In this document: positions 18,968-26,620 of the stretch, piece after piece | Layout: every line of letters starts with the position of its first letter | Position numbering within the stretch: position 1 is the stretch's first letter | Assembly (NCBI GenBank): GCA_030849075.1 | Contig: JASAOO010003172.1 | Location: forward strand, 1-26,620 | Reading direction: 5' to 3' | Source of the DNA: Zelonia costaricensis | Lineage: Eukaryota > Euglenozoa > Kinetoplastea > Trypanosomatida > Trypanosomatidae | Length of the DNA: 26,620 bases | Position numbers and translations under genes: made by a program | Notes under the pieces: generated by a model | The model's database searches: none | What the model was told of the DNA's origin: nothing | The model's input: only the letters and a program-made list of their open reading frames with translations

Positions 18968-19054
18968 GAGGGACGACCGTCGTCATTCCGTGACATCCTT
19001 TCCTTTCCTTCATTTCTCTTCTTCGCATGCGAACAAAGCCAAACAACAAAGGCC

Positions 19055-19084
19055 AAAAAAAAAAAGCCGTCCGGGTAGACGGCT
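19055..19084. repeat. Poly-A run plus 7-bp hairpin in the eL33 3' flank
   Basis: A11 at 19055-19065 overlaps a stem AGCCGTC (19065-19071) / GACGGCT (19078-19084) with loop CGGGTA. On the minus strand it resembles a bacterial intrinsic terminator, but the locus is eukaryotic and transcribed from the plus strand, so a 3' UTR element is more likely. Confidence 0.5.
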
Positions 19085-19474
19085 GAGCGACCCGCCCGGT
19101 GCACAGGCAGAAGCGTGGATGCCGGGCCATCACGCTTGCGTCGCCGAGGCTGTGGCGCAGGAGCGTGGTCGGGGGCGGGAGGAGCTGCACTGCCATCTCT
19201 GAGGGCCTGCACACCGATGTGGACGTTCCTGTGTTCGAGGTCATCACAGCAGCTACTCTCGTCCAAGCGCGCCGTAGTTAGCCTGACACAACGGAGAGCC
19301 CCCCGCTGCACCCCCCTTGGCTTGTCGCGTGCGGTGGTTGCCCCTCTCCCCGCCTTTTGACGTGGCACCCTCACGGCCGCTTCTCGCTTCATCTCCAATC
19401 ATCTACGCGCTTCGCCTCCCAACTCGATTCCCTTGCTCACTCCTTCACGCACACCGCACGTGCTGGCCCTGCCA

Positions 19475-19553
19475 ATAATCTCGCTCTCACCTCGCCCTCT
19501 TTGCACGCGCTCCCGCCCCCCTCCTCTGCCCCACCACTCCTGCGGTGAGCAAG
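19475..19553 (+). promoter_or_regulatory. Candidate trans-splice acceptor for the propeller-like mRNA
   Basis: A 65-nt pyrimidine-rich tract ends at AG 19548-19549 and AG 19552-19553. It would give a roughly 245-nt 5' UTR without any ATG before 19798. AG 19739-19740, after CTTTC, is an alternative. Confidence 0.4.
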
Positions 19554-19797
19554 GACGAAGAACTCTGCAAGCCAGCGCCGGTTCGCTTGCCGAAGCAGAC
19601 GAAACTCGTGACTCGCAGCGGTCGGAGGGAGGACGCGCACGAGCAGTGCCGTCACACCCGCGCGAGTGCGCCTTTAGCGACGCCTACGGGGCCAAGTAAG
19701 GCGGCGCAAACCCCGCTGCGAAGCGGCTCGGCGCTTTCAGCTGAAGGCGAGCTCAGCGCTCTACCGGTTCAGCCACCTGCACTTCCCGTGGCTCGTC

Positions 19798-20835
19798 ATG
19801 CTGAAAGAGTGTGACGTCTTCTCGGACTCCTACGGCTGCATCGTGACCAAGTCGATCGGCTACCAGGCCCCGTTTCCGCTGGTGCGACTCAGCAATGGCT
19901 GCGGCACCGTGAGACCACCGGGCGGCTGGGGGCTGCAGGGTGCGTGCTTCGTCTCCTCCGCCGTCCCCCACGATGCGCTGCGCGGCCGCCTCCTCACGCT
20001 CGACATGTGCACCCGCGCTGCGTGCGTCTCGTTTCTGCAGCTCCTGCCTCCCGAGGCCCGGCCCCTCGCGCTCGACCCGGAGGTGGCGTTCGTGGCGAAG
20101 ATCGACGCAGCCGGCGCCACTTCCGCCGTGGTGACGCGGAGCACGACAGGCTTGCGAAGCACCTCCATGTACGTTGCCGACAACGCCACCGAAGCGACGC
20201 CGGGCCGCCGCCACCGAGTCCACTTCAGCCGCGCAGCCGCCGCTTCGCTGCACGGCTCCGGGCTGTGGCTTGCAGAGCCGGCCGAGGAGGAGCGCGGGGC
20301 GCCGACGCTGCATCACCACTCGGTCGACGCGGCCTTTGCCGGTGCGGCGCCGACGTCGTCGCTGGCGTGCCGAGACGCGGGTCGGCCGCTGGATGTCGTG
20401 GCGCTCTCCGAGAGCACGGCGCTGGTGCTGGGCAGCACCGGCGTGGTCCACGGCGACCGCCGGCAGCGGCGCGCAGACGTCCTCTTCGCGTCCGCTGTTC
20501 TCAATGGTGGGGTGGCAGGCGACCAGCAGCTGCTCATCTTCGACGCGGATCACACGCTGCGGGCGTACGACCTGCGCGACGTCTCCGTCCCTCTTTTTGA
20601 GGCCAGCGCTGCCTCGTACCTGCGCATCAAGGCGGAGGCCGGCAAGCAGGCTTCCCTTCTCGTGGCGTCTGACATGGCCGGCGTCTTCGATGTTCTGCAC
20701 CTCACCACGGTCGCGTCGCTGCAGCACTCTGGTGACACGGTGCTGGATGCGGCGGTGCTGCCGAGTGCGGGTGTGGGGCTGCGTGTATGCACGAGCACCG
20801 GGAGCGGCATGGTGTACGACTGGACAGTGGCCTAA
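19798..20835 (+). CDS. Conserved-looking hypothetical protein, beta-propeller (WD-like) C-terminus; N-terminus doubtful
   Basis: A 345-residue protein from the first ATG. I do not recognise a named family. The C-terminal third (about 240-345) has strand-turn-strand periodicity with WD-like units: DADHTLRAYDL (249-259), SLLVASDMAGVFDVLHL (287-303) and an end with GSGMVYDWTV, so a beta-propeller or propeller fragment is plausible. The number of visible repeats is too small for a full seven-blade ring, which suggests missing N-terminal blades or strong divergence. The frame stays open upstream to 19678 and its 20 codons before the ATG end in G or C in 19 cases, reading like protein (LYRFSHLHFPWLV). 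This ATG may therefore be internal to a larger, broken gene. Sense-strand coding is well supported by GC3 bias; the function is unknown. Confidence 0.65.
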   Translation: MLKECDVFSDSYGCIVTKSIGYQAPFPLVRLSNGCGTVRPPGGWGLQGACFVSSAVPHDALRGRLLTLDMCTRAACVSFLQLLPPEARPLALDPEVAFVAKIDAAGATSAVVTRSTTGLRSTSMYVADNATEATPGRRHRVHFSRAAAASLHGSGLWLAEPAEEERGAPTLHHHSVDAAFAGAAPTSSLACRDAGRPLDVVALSESTALVLGSTGVVHGDRRQRRADVLFASAVLNGGVAGDQQLLIFDADHTLRAYDLRDVSVPLFEASAASYLRIKAEAGKQASLLVASDMAGVFDVLHLTTVASLQHSGDTVLDAAVLPSAGVGLRVCTSTGSGMVYDWTVA

Positions 20836-21640
20836 ATCTCAGACGCACCGGTGGCGCAGTCCTCTCCGTTGCTGCGCGTTGTTCTGCTCAGCTCCGCGAC
20901 GACGGCGGCGGGCGGCGCGGCACTGTAGCGAGGCATTCGTTGGGAGGCCCCACACGCCCTCGCGTGTAGCACTTGAAGTGCCTTGCAGCTACGTGAATGG
21001 GTTCTTTCCTTCACGGGCCAGCCGTGTTGCACATGGACGTCCATTTGACTCTCTCTCAGCGATGTGACGTGAGGGTCCGTGAGCACCAAGGGCGGCAGCG
21101 CGAAAGCTGGAGCTACAATCGCACAAACACACCCCGCCCCTCGTCTCGCTGCGAGAGTGTCTTTTGAGGAATGCTACTCTGCGATCTGGCAGCGAGCGTG
21201 GCTGCTCATCTGATGGTGCGGCCACGCCGCTCGTTTTCCAGGCTGCGCGGCTGTGATGAACGTGACCTTTCCGCTACGGCCTCCCAACACACTCGACTCT
21301 TTATTTATGCGTCTGCGCAGCCTCGAGGTTGGCCCGTGCGCCTGTGCACGCGTTCTCTCTGCTCCACTCCCTGTTCTGTCCACCGTTGATGCCAATTTCA
21401 TATGGTGCGCGCCCACCGGTCTGCCCTCCTCCCCCTCCCTCTCTTCCTCAACACGCTGCACATCGAGATCCACTACGCCTGCGGCACACCCGGACACACA
21501 GAGGTGAACACCGACCACTGCCACCCCGCTTTCGACCCGCTCACTCACCCCCCGCCCACCACTCTCTCTCGCTCTCCGTTACGTAGTCGCCTTTCCACTT
21601 CGATCTTGACCCCCCCCCTCTTCCCCTCGCACACTCCACC
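20836..21640 (+). other. Intergenic region between the propeller-like gene and PLAC8 gene
   Basis: No gene seen. The right end is strongly pyrimidine-rich (21537-21580 and 21586-21640, with C9 near 21611), holding the acceptor for the PLAC8 mRNA. The left part should be 3' UTR. Confidence 0.6.
21537..21586 (+). promoter_or_regulatory. Candidate trans-splice acceptor for the PLAC8 mRNA
   Basis: A dense C/T tract with ACTCTCTCTCGCTCTCC is followed by ACGTAG, AG at 21585-21586, and no other AG before the ATG at 21641. The predicted 5' UTR is 54 nt. Confidence 0.55.
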
Positions 21641-22129
21641 ATGCCGAACGACGCCGATAAGGAGGTCAAGCAGGTGTCCAGTGGCGGCGTGACTGGACTG
21701 CTTGGGCTCGACCAGATGGACTGGGGCGGTGAGGCCGGCAAGTTCTACGAGTGCTGGAAGATCAACCCGTGCTGCGGCTCCCCGGACCCGATGAAGATGC
21801 TCTGCTGTCTCTTCTGCTGGTGCTGCTGCGGCTGCTGCTCGCTGTCGAAGATGTACGCGTCTAGCGTGGACCAGGAGTGCGCGCTGGTGCCGCACTGCTT
21901 GATGTCGTGCTTCCTGCCGTGCATCACGACGATCTTTGTGCGGACGAACCTGCGCAACCGCCTTGGCGTGCAGGGCAACATGGTGGGCGACTGCATCTGC
22001 GTGTGGTGCTGCGGGTGCTGCTCGCAGTGCCAGACGCTCCGTGCGGTGCCCACGGAGGAGTGGAACCTGCTCCAGCCGGCGTGGAAGTCGCCTGAGGTGG
22101 CGGCGCCTGAGATCATTTTCATCAAGTGA
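21641..22129 (+). CDS. Cysteine-rich PLAC8-family membrane-associated protein
   Basis: A 162-residue protein with about 22 cysteines, concentrated in two hydrophobic blocks: CCLFCWCCCGCC near 55-66 and DCICVWCCGCCSQCQ near 117-131. The second block follows RTNLRNRLGVQG (101-112). The order (R-x-x-LR-x-x-x-x-x-x-G, D-C, then CC-x-x-C-x-x-CQ-x-x-R) is the PLAC8 signature. Family members are small proteins that sit in or on membranes; plant ones include cell-number regulators and cadmium-resistance proteins, and animal ones include placenta-specific 8. Trypanosomatids have several members, some annotated as ama1-like, but I cannot assign this one to a named gene. The cysteines may bind metal or be acylated; that is inference. 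The acidic/lysine-rich first 12 residues contain no signal peptide. Start choice is supported by the acceptor 54 nt upstream. Confidence 0.85.
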   Translation: MPNDADKEVKQVSSGGVTGLLGLDQMDWGGEAGKFYECWKINPCCGSPDPMKMLCCLFCWCCCGCCSLSKMYASSVDQECALVPHCLMSCFLPCITTIFVRTNLRNRLGVQGNMVGDCICVWCCGCCSQCQTLRAVPTEEWNLLQPAWKSPEVAAPEIIFIK

Positions 22130-24460
22130 GCGCCAACCGGACATGACAAGTGTATGGGGGGGGGCTGGCGGCGCGCCCCGTACCGTTGCGGAACGATGCC
22201 ACCGCCAGAGGTGGCAGAGCTCACAGGGTCTACGCGACGGTACGTGCCTCACGAGCTGTACTGCCTCCTGTACAGCTTGCTTCGCAGGTGTCGGAGCCGC
22301 CCTTTTGTTTTCTTCGCCCCCACCCCTCCCCGTCTTTTGTGTTCACTCCACCTGCCCGGCTGCGGCGGACGTAATTAGGGCCGCCCTATCATTTGTTTGT
22401 GCCCCCCTCTCTCATTGATTTCGCTTCTTTGCTTCATCGTTTCTTTTCTCGCTTCCGCACTCGCGCTTTCGCTCGATGTTAGCGCGGCGCCACCACGCTG
22501 GCTCACACGTCCCTCTCCCTGGCTTCTCTCCAAGCGGCGTGCCGGCACTTTGCAAGCGACGCGGCTCGTCGCGCGGGGAGGCTGGTGGAGTTGGCAAAAG
22601 CGCGGCACACGGGTGCAACGTGGTGCATGCCGCATGTTCCTTGCTCCTCGCAGGTAGTGCGCTTCCGCTACCTGTACCCGTGGCCTGGTGCACGTGTGGT
22701 GCCTCTGGCCCGCTCCGTCTGTCCCCGCAGCACATCTGTGTAGCAGCTCGTGTGTATTTGTGTGCCTGCTTGTAAATGTCGTCTCCCTCATCGGCCTATC
22801 CGCGTTGGCACTGTCTCACGAGTGGCGGAGGGCGGACGGCGGCACACATCTACACACCCACTGAGAGTACAATGAAAAAACGGAGGTGCTCGTGGGTTGC
22901 CTTCATCATGTGGATGTCGCCGTAGAGAACTGGTAGGTTGGAGCAAGGGCTGCATCTCCTCGCGGCCGCCCCCCTTTCTTTGCCTGAGCGCGGCACGGCG
23001 CTTGGATAGCCCCCCCCCCCGTGCAACGGTGGCTCTGCTGCGTCACAACAGCGAGAGTGTTGGACGGTGTTTGCGCGGACAGACGATGACCCATTTTTCT
23101 CGTTGGTGCTGGGGACAGGACGCGCCTCACCCCCCCTGCGATGCCCATTGTGCGCTCCCCCTCTTCCCCACCAGCCGCGCGACACCCGTCTCGTTTTTAT
23201 TTCTCCTTTGCTTCCCTGTCGTGGCTCTTCATTTTGGCTCTTCGCCTCACTTCTCGTGCCGTTCTGTGCCGCTCCTTTCCCCTAGTCGCTTCGATGTCTT
23301 CGCTTTCTGTGCACCTTTTTCCCCCTTTTGCTCGCTTCTATGCTTTCATGGAGGCCTGTTCTCCACGCGTTTTCTTTTCCTGTCTCTTCGCCACTGCACG
23401 ACAGCAGCCTCGTCGCTCACGTGCTGTGAGCATGCGTGTGGGCACCAGGGCACGCAGCTGTAACGCGGCTTTAGCGCGAGCGAGCGAGAGAGAGGCGAGT
23501 AAACACGATGCTGCGTCGCGAGTGCGAAACAACACGGACGTGCGTGTGGCGCTGAGGGGGAGGCGTGCCCGTCGCAAGCGCGGCGCCCTTTGCCCCCATA
23601 CTCGCTGCATCGTCCTTACCATGACCGTGCGACCCACCAGCGCGACTCTTCACTCCGTCTCGACCTGCCCCTGTCGCACACGGGGTCAGCTCAGCTCACC
23701 TTCATGGACTGTAGCGACGCTGCTCCTCCCTACCGACACAGCGCGCGTGCGCAGGGTGTGCAACGGCGACGGGTGCTCTGGCTCGTTTTTTTTATTTTTT
23801 TTTTAGTGGCTACTCGCTCCATTGTGTGCCCGTCCCCACCCTCCGTGGATCGGCGCTGCGCACACACCAAAGGGCGTGCATAAAGCGGTGGCGCAGCTCT
23901 GTCCGCGCCGCGGTTGGCGGACGTCCCGCGAACGTGATTGTGTGATAGGAATGGCAGCAGTCTGCACCCCGAAACAACGTGAGCTGGCGCTGCAACAGCG
24001 GGGGAGCGAAGGCGGCCTGGTGCACGAGGCCGTGCCCGTCACAATGGGAGGCGCCGACCAACGCCGGAGCGTCCTTCTCACGCAGCCGGCAAAGGTGCGG
24101 GCAGGCCGTCGGCAGTGGCCCACCTCCCGTTTAGTCTAGTGCGCACCTCTGCGCACCACGACGGCGTCGCGCGTGGAGGCACGTCCCCCACTTCATCCTT
24201 GACGGACGCGTCTCTCTCGATGCCCTCGTCCGTACTTGCGTTTCCGCTCTGCCCCCACGCCCACCTTCCCCTCCCCTCTCTTGTCTCTCCTTCCTTTGCA
24301 CCTCGCTACCGCAGTGCACATGACACCTCGCACGCCGAGGACGCCATTCTCTTCGCCGCTTTCCCGGCTGCCCGATTTGCGCGCCACCCCACACACAGCT
24401 CAACGCACACCCGCCTTCACAGTTGACGTACACGCCCGCACATCATCGGGAGTGTAGAGA
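22130..24460 (+). other. Unusually long gene-free gap with two unassigned acceptor-like signals
   Basis: Over 2.3 kb without a recognisable protein. Longest plus-strand frames start at non-ATG codons or have T-ending codons unlike the neighbours. It contains G9 (22156-22164), C11 (23010-23020), and three strong AG-free pyrimidine tracts each closed by an AG: 22379-22480 (AG 22481-22482), 23175-23283 (AG 23284-23285) and 24240-24312 (AG 24313-24314). Only the last has an obvious downstream gene. The gap may be a long PLAC8 3' UTR, or may hold noncoding transcripts or lost genes. Confidence 0.5.
24240..24314 (+). promoter_or_regulatory. Candidate trans-splice acceptor for the first Nudix mRNA
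   Basis: A 70-nt C/T-rich tract (TTCCCCTCCCCTCTC core) is followed by GCAG with AG at 24313-24314. The predicted 5' UTR is 146 nt, ending at ATG 24461. Confidence 0.5.
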
Positions 24461-25480
24461 ATGCTGGAGAAGACCCTGTCGCGGTCGGCAATGCTCTCTT
24501 TTCCACTGGGACAGACACTCGTGAACCGACACGAGAAGGAGCGCCGCACTGCCGGCTTCATTGCCAGTCGCGCGATTCCGGCGGCCCGGCCGTGCGCGGT
24601 GGTGTGCAAGGAGGACGGCTCACGGGTGCTGCTGAACGCGGGCCCCGCGGGCTGGCTGCACCCCATCCCGCTGCACAGCGCGGACCCGTTTCTGACGATC
24701 CCGATGTCGCAGGCGGTGTACGTCGGCGAGGACACGACTCAGTCGCGCAACGTGTTTGTGGTGGGTGAGAAGGAGGTGGACCCCGAGTACGCGCAGCGGC
24801 GCGAGTGGGCGTCGCCGATGAGCGTGTTCAGCTCACTGAGCGCGACGGACCAGTCGCTGCTGAGCCTGGCGCTGTCGATGAAGCAGTGGGCGGTGGCGAA
24901 TCCCTTCTGTGCGCGGTGCGGAGGCGCGATGCAGTCGGCAGACCTCGGCATGACGCGCAACTGCACGAGCTGCAAGCACCGCATCTACCCGACAGTGATG
25001 CCGGCGATGATTGTGGCAGTGCTGGACGGCAAGGGCAACGTCATCATGTCACTACGGCACCGCCACATGACCGGCGCAGGCGACCGCCCAGTGTGGACCG
25101 TGCTCTCTGGCTTTGTGGCGCAGGGTGAATCGATGGAGGAGACGGTGGTGCGCGAGGTGATGGAGGAGACGGGGGCGCGGGTGACGAGTCTGCGCTACGT
25201 CGGCTCGCAGCCCTGGCCCACACCGTACGAGCTCATGACGTGCTACTACGCAGTCGCGGACGACAGCCCGAACATCACGGCGCAGGAGGACGAGCTCATC
25301 AGTGTGCACTGGGTGGCGAAGGAGGACGTGCGGAGGGCGCTGGCTGGCGAGCACCCGGATTTTCTGGTCGTCCCTGCTTTCACAGCGGCCCACGTGCTGC
25401 TGGCGAGATGGGTGAACGGCGAGGTGGACGATCGTGGGCAGCCCACAGCCACCACGACAGCACACGCTGAAGAAAGCTGA
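24461..25480 (+). CDS. NudC-type Nudix hydrolase (NAD(H) pyrophosphatase / NUDT12-like), copy 1
   Basis: A 339-residue protein. A zinc ribbon is formed by C150, C153, C168 and C171 (FCARCGG ... NCTSC), immediately followed by RIYPTVMPAMIV as in NudC/NPY1/NUDT12. The Nudix box is perfect: G217, E223, R231-E232, E235-E236 and G238 (GX5EX7REUXEEXGU), with the metal-binding glutamates present. SQPWPTPYELM (249-259) is the SQPWPFPxS-type motif that separates NADH pyrophosphatases from other Nudix enzymes. These enzymes hydrolyse NAD(H) to NMN(H) and AMP, and some remove NAD caps from RNA. The N-terminal 140 residues match the usual family N-domain position. The C-terminus (AEES) is not a PTS1 signal, and I see no PTS2, unlike the peroxisomal yeast and human relatives. 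A second copy begins at 26480. The alternative start Met11 is less likely, since the second copy aligns from the first Met. Confidence 0.92.
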   Translation: MLEKTLSRSAMLSFPLGQTLVNRHEKERRTAGFIASRAIPAARPCAVVCKEDGSRVLLNAGPAGWLHPIPLHSADPFLTIPMSQAVYVGEDTTQSRNVFVVGEKEVDPEYAQRREWASPMSVFSSLSATDQSLLSLALSMKQWAVANPFCARCGGAMQSADLGMTRNCTSCKHRIYPTVMPAMIVAVLDGKGNVIMSLRHRHMTGAGDRPVWTVLSGFVAQGESMEETVVREVMEETGARVTSLRYVGSQPWPTPYELMTCYYAVADDSPNITAQEDELISVHWVAKEDVRRALAGEHPDFLVVPAFTAAHVLLARWVNGEVDDRGQPTATTTAHAEES

Positions 25481-26479
25481 GAGCCCGTCTGTGGTGTGCA
25501 AGATCGCCGCCGCGACTGCCTTCACGCCGACTGCGTTGCACTGCGCAACACGTGAAGCGGGGAGATGCAAGGCACCTCTCAAGTGGGAGGGCGTCGCGGA
25601 ACGCTTTCAACGCGGTGCGACGGCCTCACTTCCGCTCCTTGGCGTCCAAACAGCACCAGTCTCTGCGTGGAGACGCGTTGCCGCTACGCCACGTGCGGAA
25701 GCAACACCGGTGCACCCTCGTTGGTCACAGTCGCGCCCGTATCGCTCACGCATCTGCTATGGGCCCGCCGTCTCTCGGGCGAGTGAAGAAAGAATTGGAA
25801 AGCGGGCTTGCTGCGTCGCATCGCACTCTCGCCGAGAAATGCGAGGACGACGCCAAAAGCGGAGAGAACAAAGACGACTGCGCTGCATGCGAACAAGGAC
25901 GCGCATGGCGCGCGGACTGCGCGTCCGAGCACAAAGCCGCGCTGCGGCGTTGCGGTAGGGCGTTGCACTTCCCGCCCCTACGGTAGTCCTCTCACGTATT
26001 GGTGATGCATGATACAGATCTTGCGCTCGTCGAAGGGTGTGGGGGGGGGTATCTCGTGCAGACCCTCGTGAAGGGAGGAAGGTGGTGGCGCTCCCGCCGG
26101 CCCGCAGCTTTCGATGACGCCAGCGCACATTGAACTGCGGGACTTCGGCTGCAACCCCGCCCCTGCTGCTTCATCGCCTCACTGCTTGCCCACCCCCTTC
26201 TCCCGGCCGTTATTCTGTGGTGGCCCCGCTCTCCCGACTGCCAACGTCATCGCTGCCATGACACGACTGCCGTTCCCCATCCCGCTTTCCGCGGAGACGT
26301 TTCACAGTTTTGCGTGGGTCACTCCCACCGTCCCCGCGACCCACAGCTCACCACGTCCTCCCCATCTCCTCGCAGAGAGGCGCCTGCCGGCGTCGTACCA
26401 GCGCTCTGCTCAACCCGCAGCCGCAACGCTGTCGCCTCGGCGGCACGACGTCGCTGTGCCCATTCGACTGGAGGAGAAA
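25481..26479 (+). other. Intergenic region between the tandem Nudix genes
   Basis: No gene seen. It holds G9 at 26041-26049, pyrimidine-rich stretches at 26147-26210 and 26353-26372, and the acceptor for the second copy. An ATG at 26258 is in frame with the second Nudix gene and the frame is open between them (74 codons), but it lies upstream of the best acceptor and its sequence does not resemble copy 1. Confidence 0.6.
26353..26377 (+). promoter_or_regulatory. Candidate trans-splice acceptor for the second Nudix mRNA
   Basis: CGTCCTCCCCATCTCCTCGC followed by AGAG, with AG at 26374-26375 and 26376-26377. The predicted 5' UTR is about 100 nt to ATG 26480; use of this site would exclude the upstream in-frame ATG 26258. 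Confidence 0.5.
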
Positions 26480-26620
26480 ATGCACCGCGTGCTGACGAAG
26501 TCGGCTCTGGTGAGCTTTCCACTCGCAAGCATCGCCGTCAACCGACACGAGAAGGAGCGCCACACTGCCGGCTTCATTGCCAGTCGCGCGATTCCGGCGG
26601 CCCGGCCGTGCGCGGTGGTG
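26480..26620 (+). CDS. NudC-type Nudix hydrolase, tandem copy 2 (partial at window end)
   Basis: Forty-seven codons are visible, cut by the window end. The first 20 residues (beginning MHRVLTKSALVSFPL) are diverged from copy 1 but alignable through the shared SFPL. The next 27 codons differ from copy 1 at a single base (81-nt block at 26540-26620 against 24524-24604). That establishes it as a tandem paralogue about 2.0 kb downstream; whether it keeps the zinc ribbon and Nudix box is outside the window. The start at 26480 is preferred because it aligns with the copy 1 start and follows a good acceptor; an in-frame upstream ATG at 26258 is the alternative. Confidence 0.88.
   Translation, partial: MHRVLTKSALVSFPLASIAVNRHEKERHTAGFIASRAIPAARPCAVV

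Larger units (their letters stand above)
18968..19797 (+). other. Region between eL33 and the propeller-like gene, with possible decayed N-terminal coding sequence
   Basis: No ATG-initiated gene seen. A pyrimidine-rich stretch lies at 18986-19021, a hairpin at 19065-19084, and a second pyrimidine tract at 19475-19540 followed by AG 19548-19549. From 19550 to 19797 there is no ATG in any frame. The last 60 or so bases before ATG 19798 look coding in the same frame (see the next gene and the findings). Confidence 0.5.

Noticed and set aside
19055..19084. Intrinsic terminator-like hairpin plus T11 on the minus strand
   Set aside because: The locus is eukaryotic and no minus-strand gene ends here, so a Rho-independent terminator is not a sensible reading.
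19750..19785. Possible tRNA on the minus strand (A-box-like TGGCTGAACCGG followed by GTAGAGC)
   Set aside because: No B box (GGTTCRANNCC) or T-arm follows at the right distance, the anticodon stem does not fit, and the plus-strand reading here looks protein-coding.
19753..20727. 324-codon minus-strand open frame opposite the propeller-like gene
   Set aside because: Shadow frame on the antisense strand of a GC3-biased gene, against the direction of the unit.
23294..23806. 170-codon ATG frame just after a strong acceptor-like AG
   Set aside because: Third positions are T-rich, unlike the neighbouring genes, the protein ends in a Phe run, and no domain is visible. Kept only as context for the orphan acceptor finding.
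26258..26479. 74-codon in-frame N-terminal extension of the second Nudix gene
   Set aside because: Copy 1 has no equivalent, a good acceptor lies between this ATG and 26480, and alignment with copy 1 favours 26480.

Overview
The window looks like nuclear DNA of a trypanosomatid, most likely a Leishmaniinae species (Leishmania, Crithidia or Leptomonas type). The evidence is intronless, GC3-rich genes in long same-strand blocks, intergenic regions of roughly 0.7-2.3 kb full of polypyrimidine tracts followed by the first AG (trans-splice acceptor style), TG/CA microsatellites, and an eL33 protein with the N-terminal extension typical of the group. The species cannot be fixed from this sequence. 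One ambiguous base (N at 9937) shows it is draft-quality sequence.

Layout. The left part is transcribed leftward: a D-lactate dehydrogenase-type FAD enzyme (1319-2833) followed by the 5' end of a PiT-family phosphate transporter (1-250, cut by the window edge). From 2834 to 9071 there is a gene-free, AT-richer divergent strand-switch region. From 9072 onward everything reads rightward: a foie gras/gryzun (TRAPPC11-like) protein split by the N, an MMS19 homologue, a thymidylate kinase-like protein, ribosomal protein eL33 (RPL35A), a beta-propeller-like hypothetical with a doubtful N-terminus, a cysteine-rich PLAC8 protein, and two tandem NudC-type Nudix hydrolases, the second cut by the window end.

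How it works together. In trypanosomatids such head-to-head blocks are polycistronic RNA polymerase II units that start in the divergent strand-switch region; mRNAs are then separated by trans-splicing and polyadenylation. The neighbours therefore need not share a pathway, and I see no functional operon. The strand bias of homopolymer tracts flips inside the switch region: A-runs to the left and T-runs to the right, that is T-runs on the sense strand of each unit. A paired C11/G11 inverted repeat at 5521-5612 lies in this transition and is my best candidate for the initiation core.

I did not find a clearly new multigene system. The items most worth a second look are the C11/G11 structure and tract-polarity flip, the near-identity block shared by the two Nudix copies, the coding-like sequence upstream of the first ATG of the propeller-like gene, the non-canonical Walker A residue in the thymidylate kinase-like protein, the peroxisomal (glycosomal)-type C-terminus of the D-lactate dehydrogenase, and unexplained splice-acceptor signals in the 2.3-kb gap after PLAC8. 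No tRNA, rRNA, snRNA, CRISPR array or transposase gene was recognised by eye.
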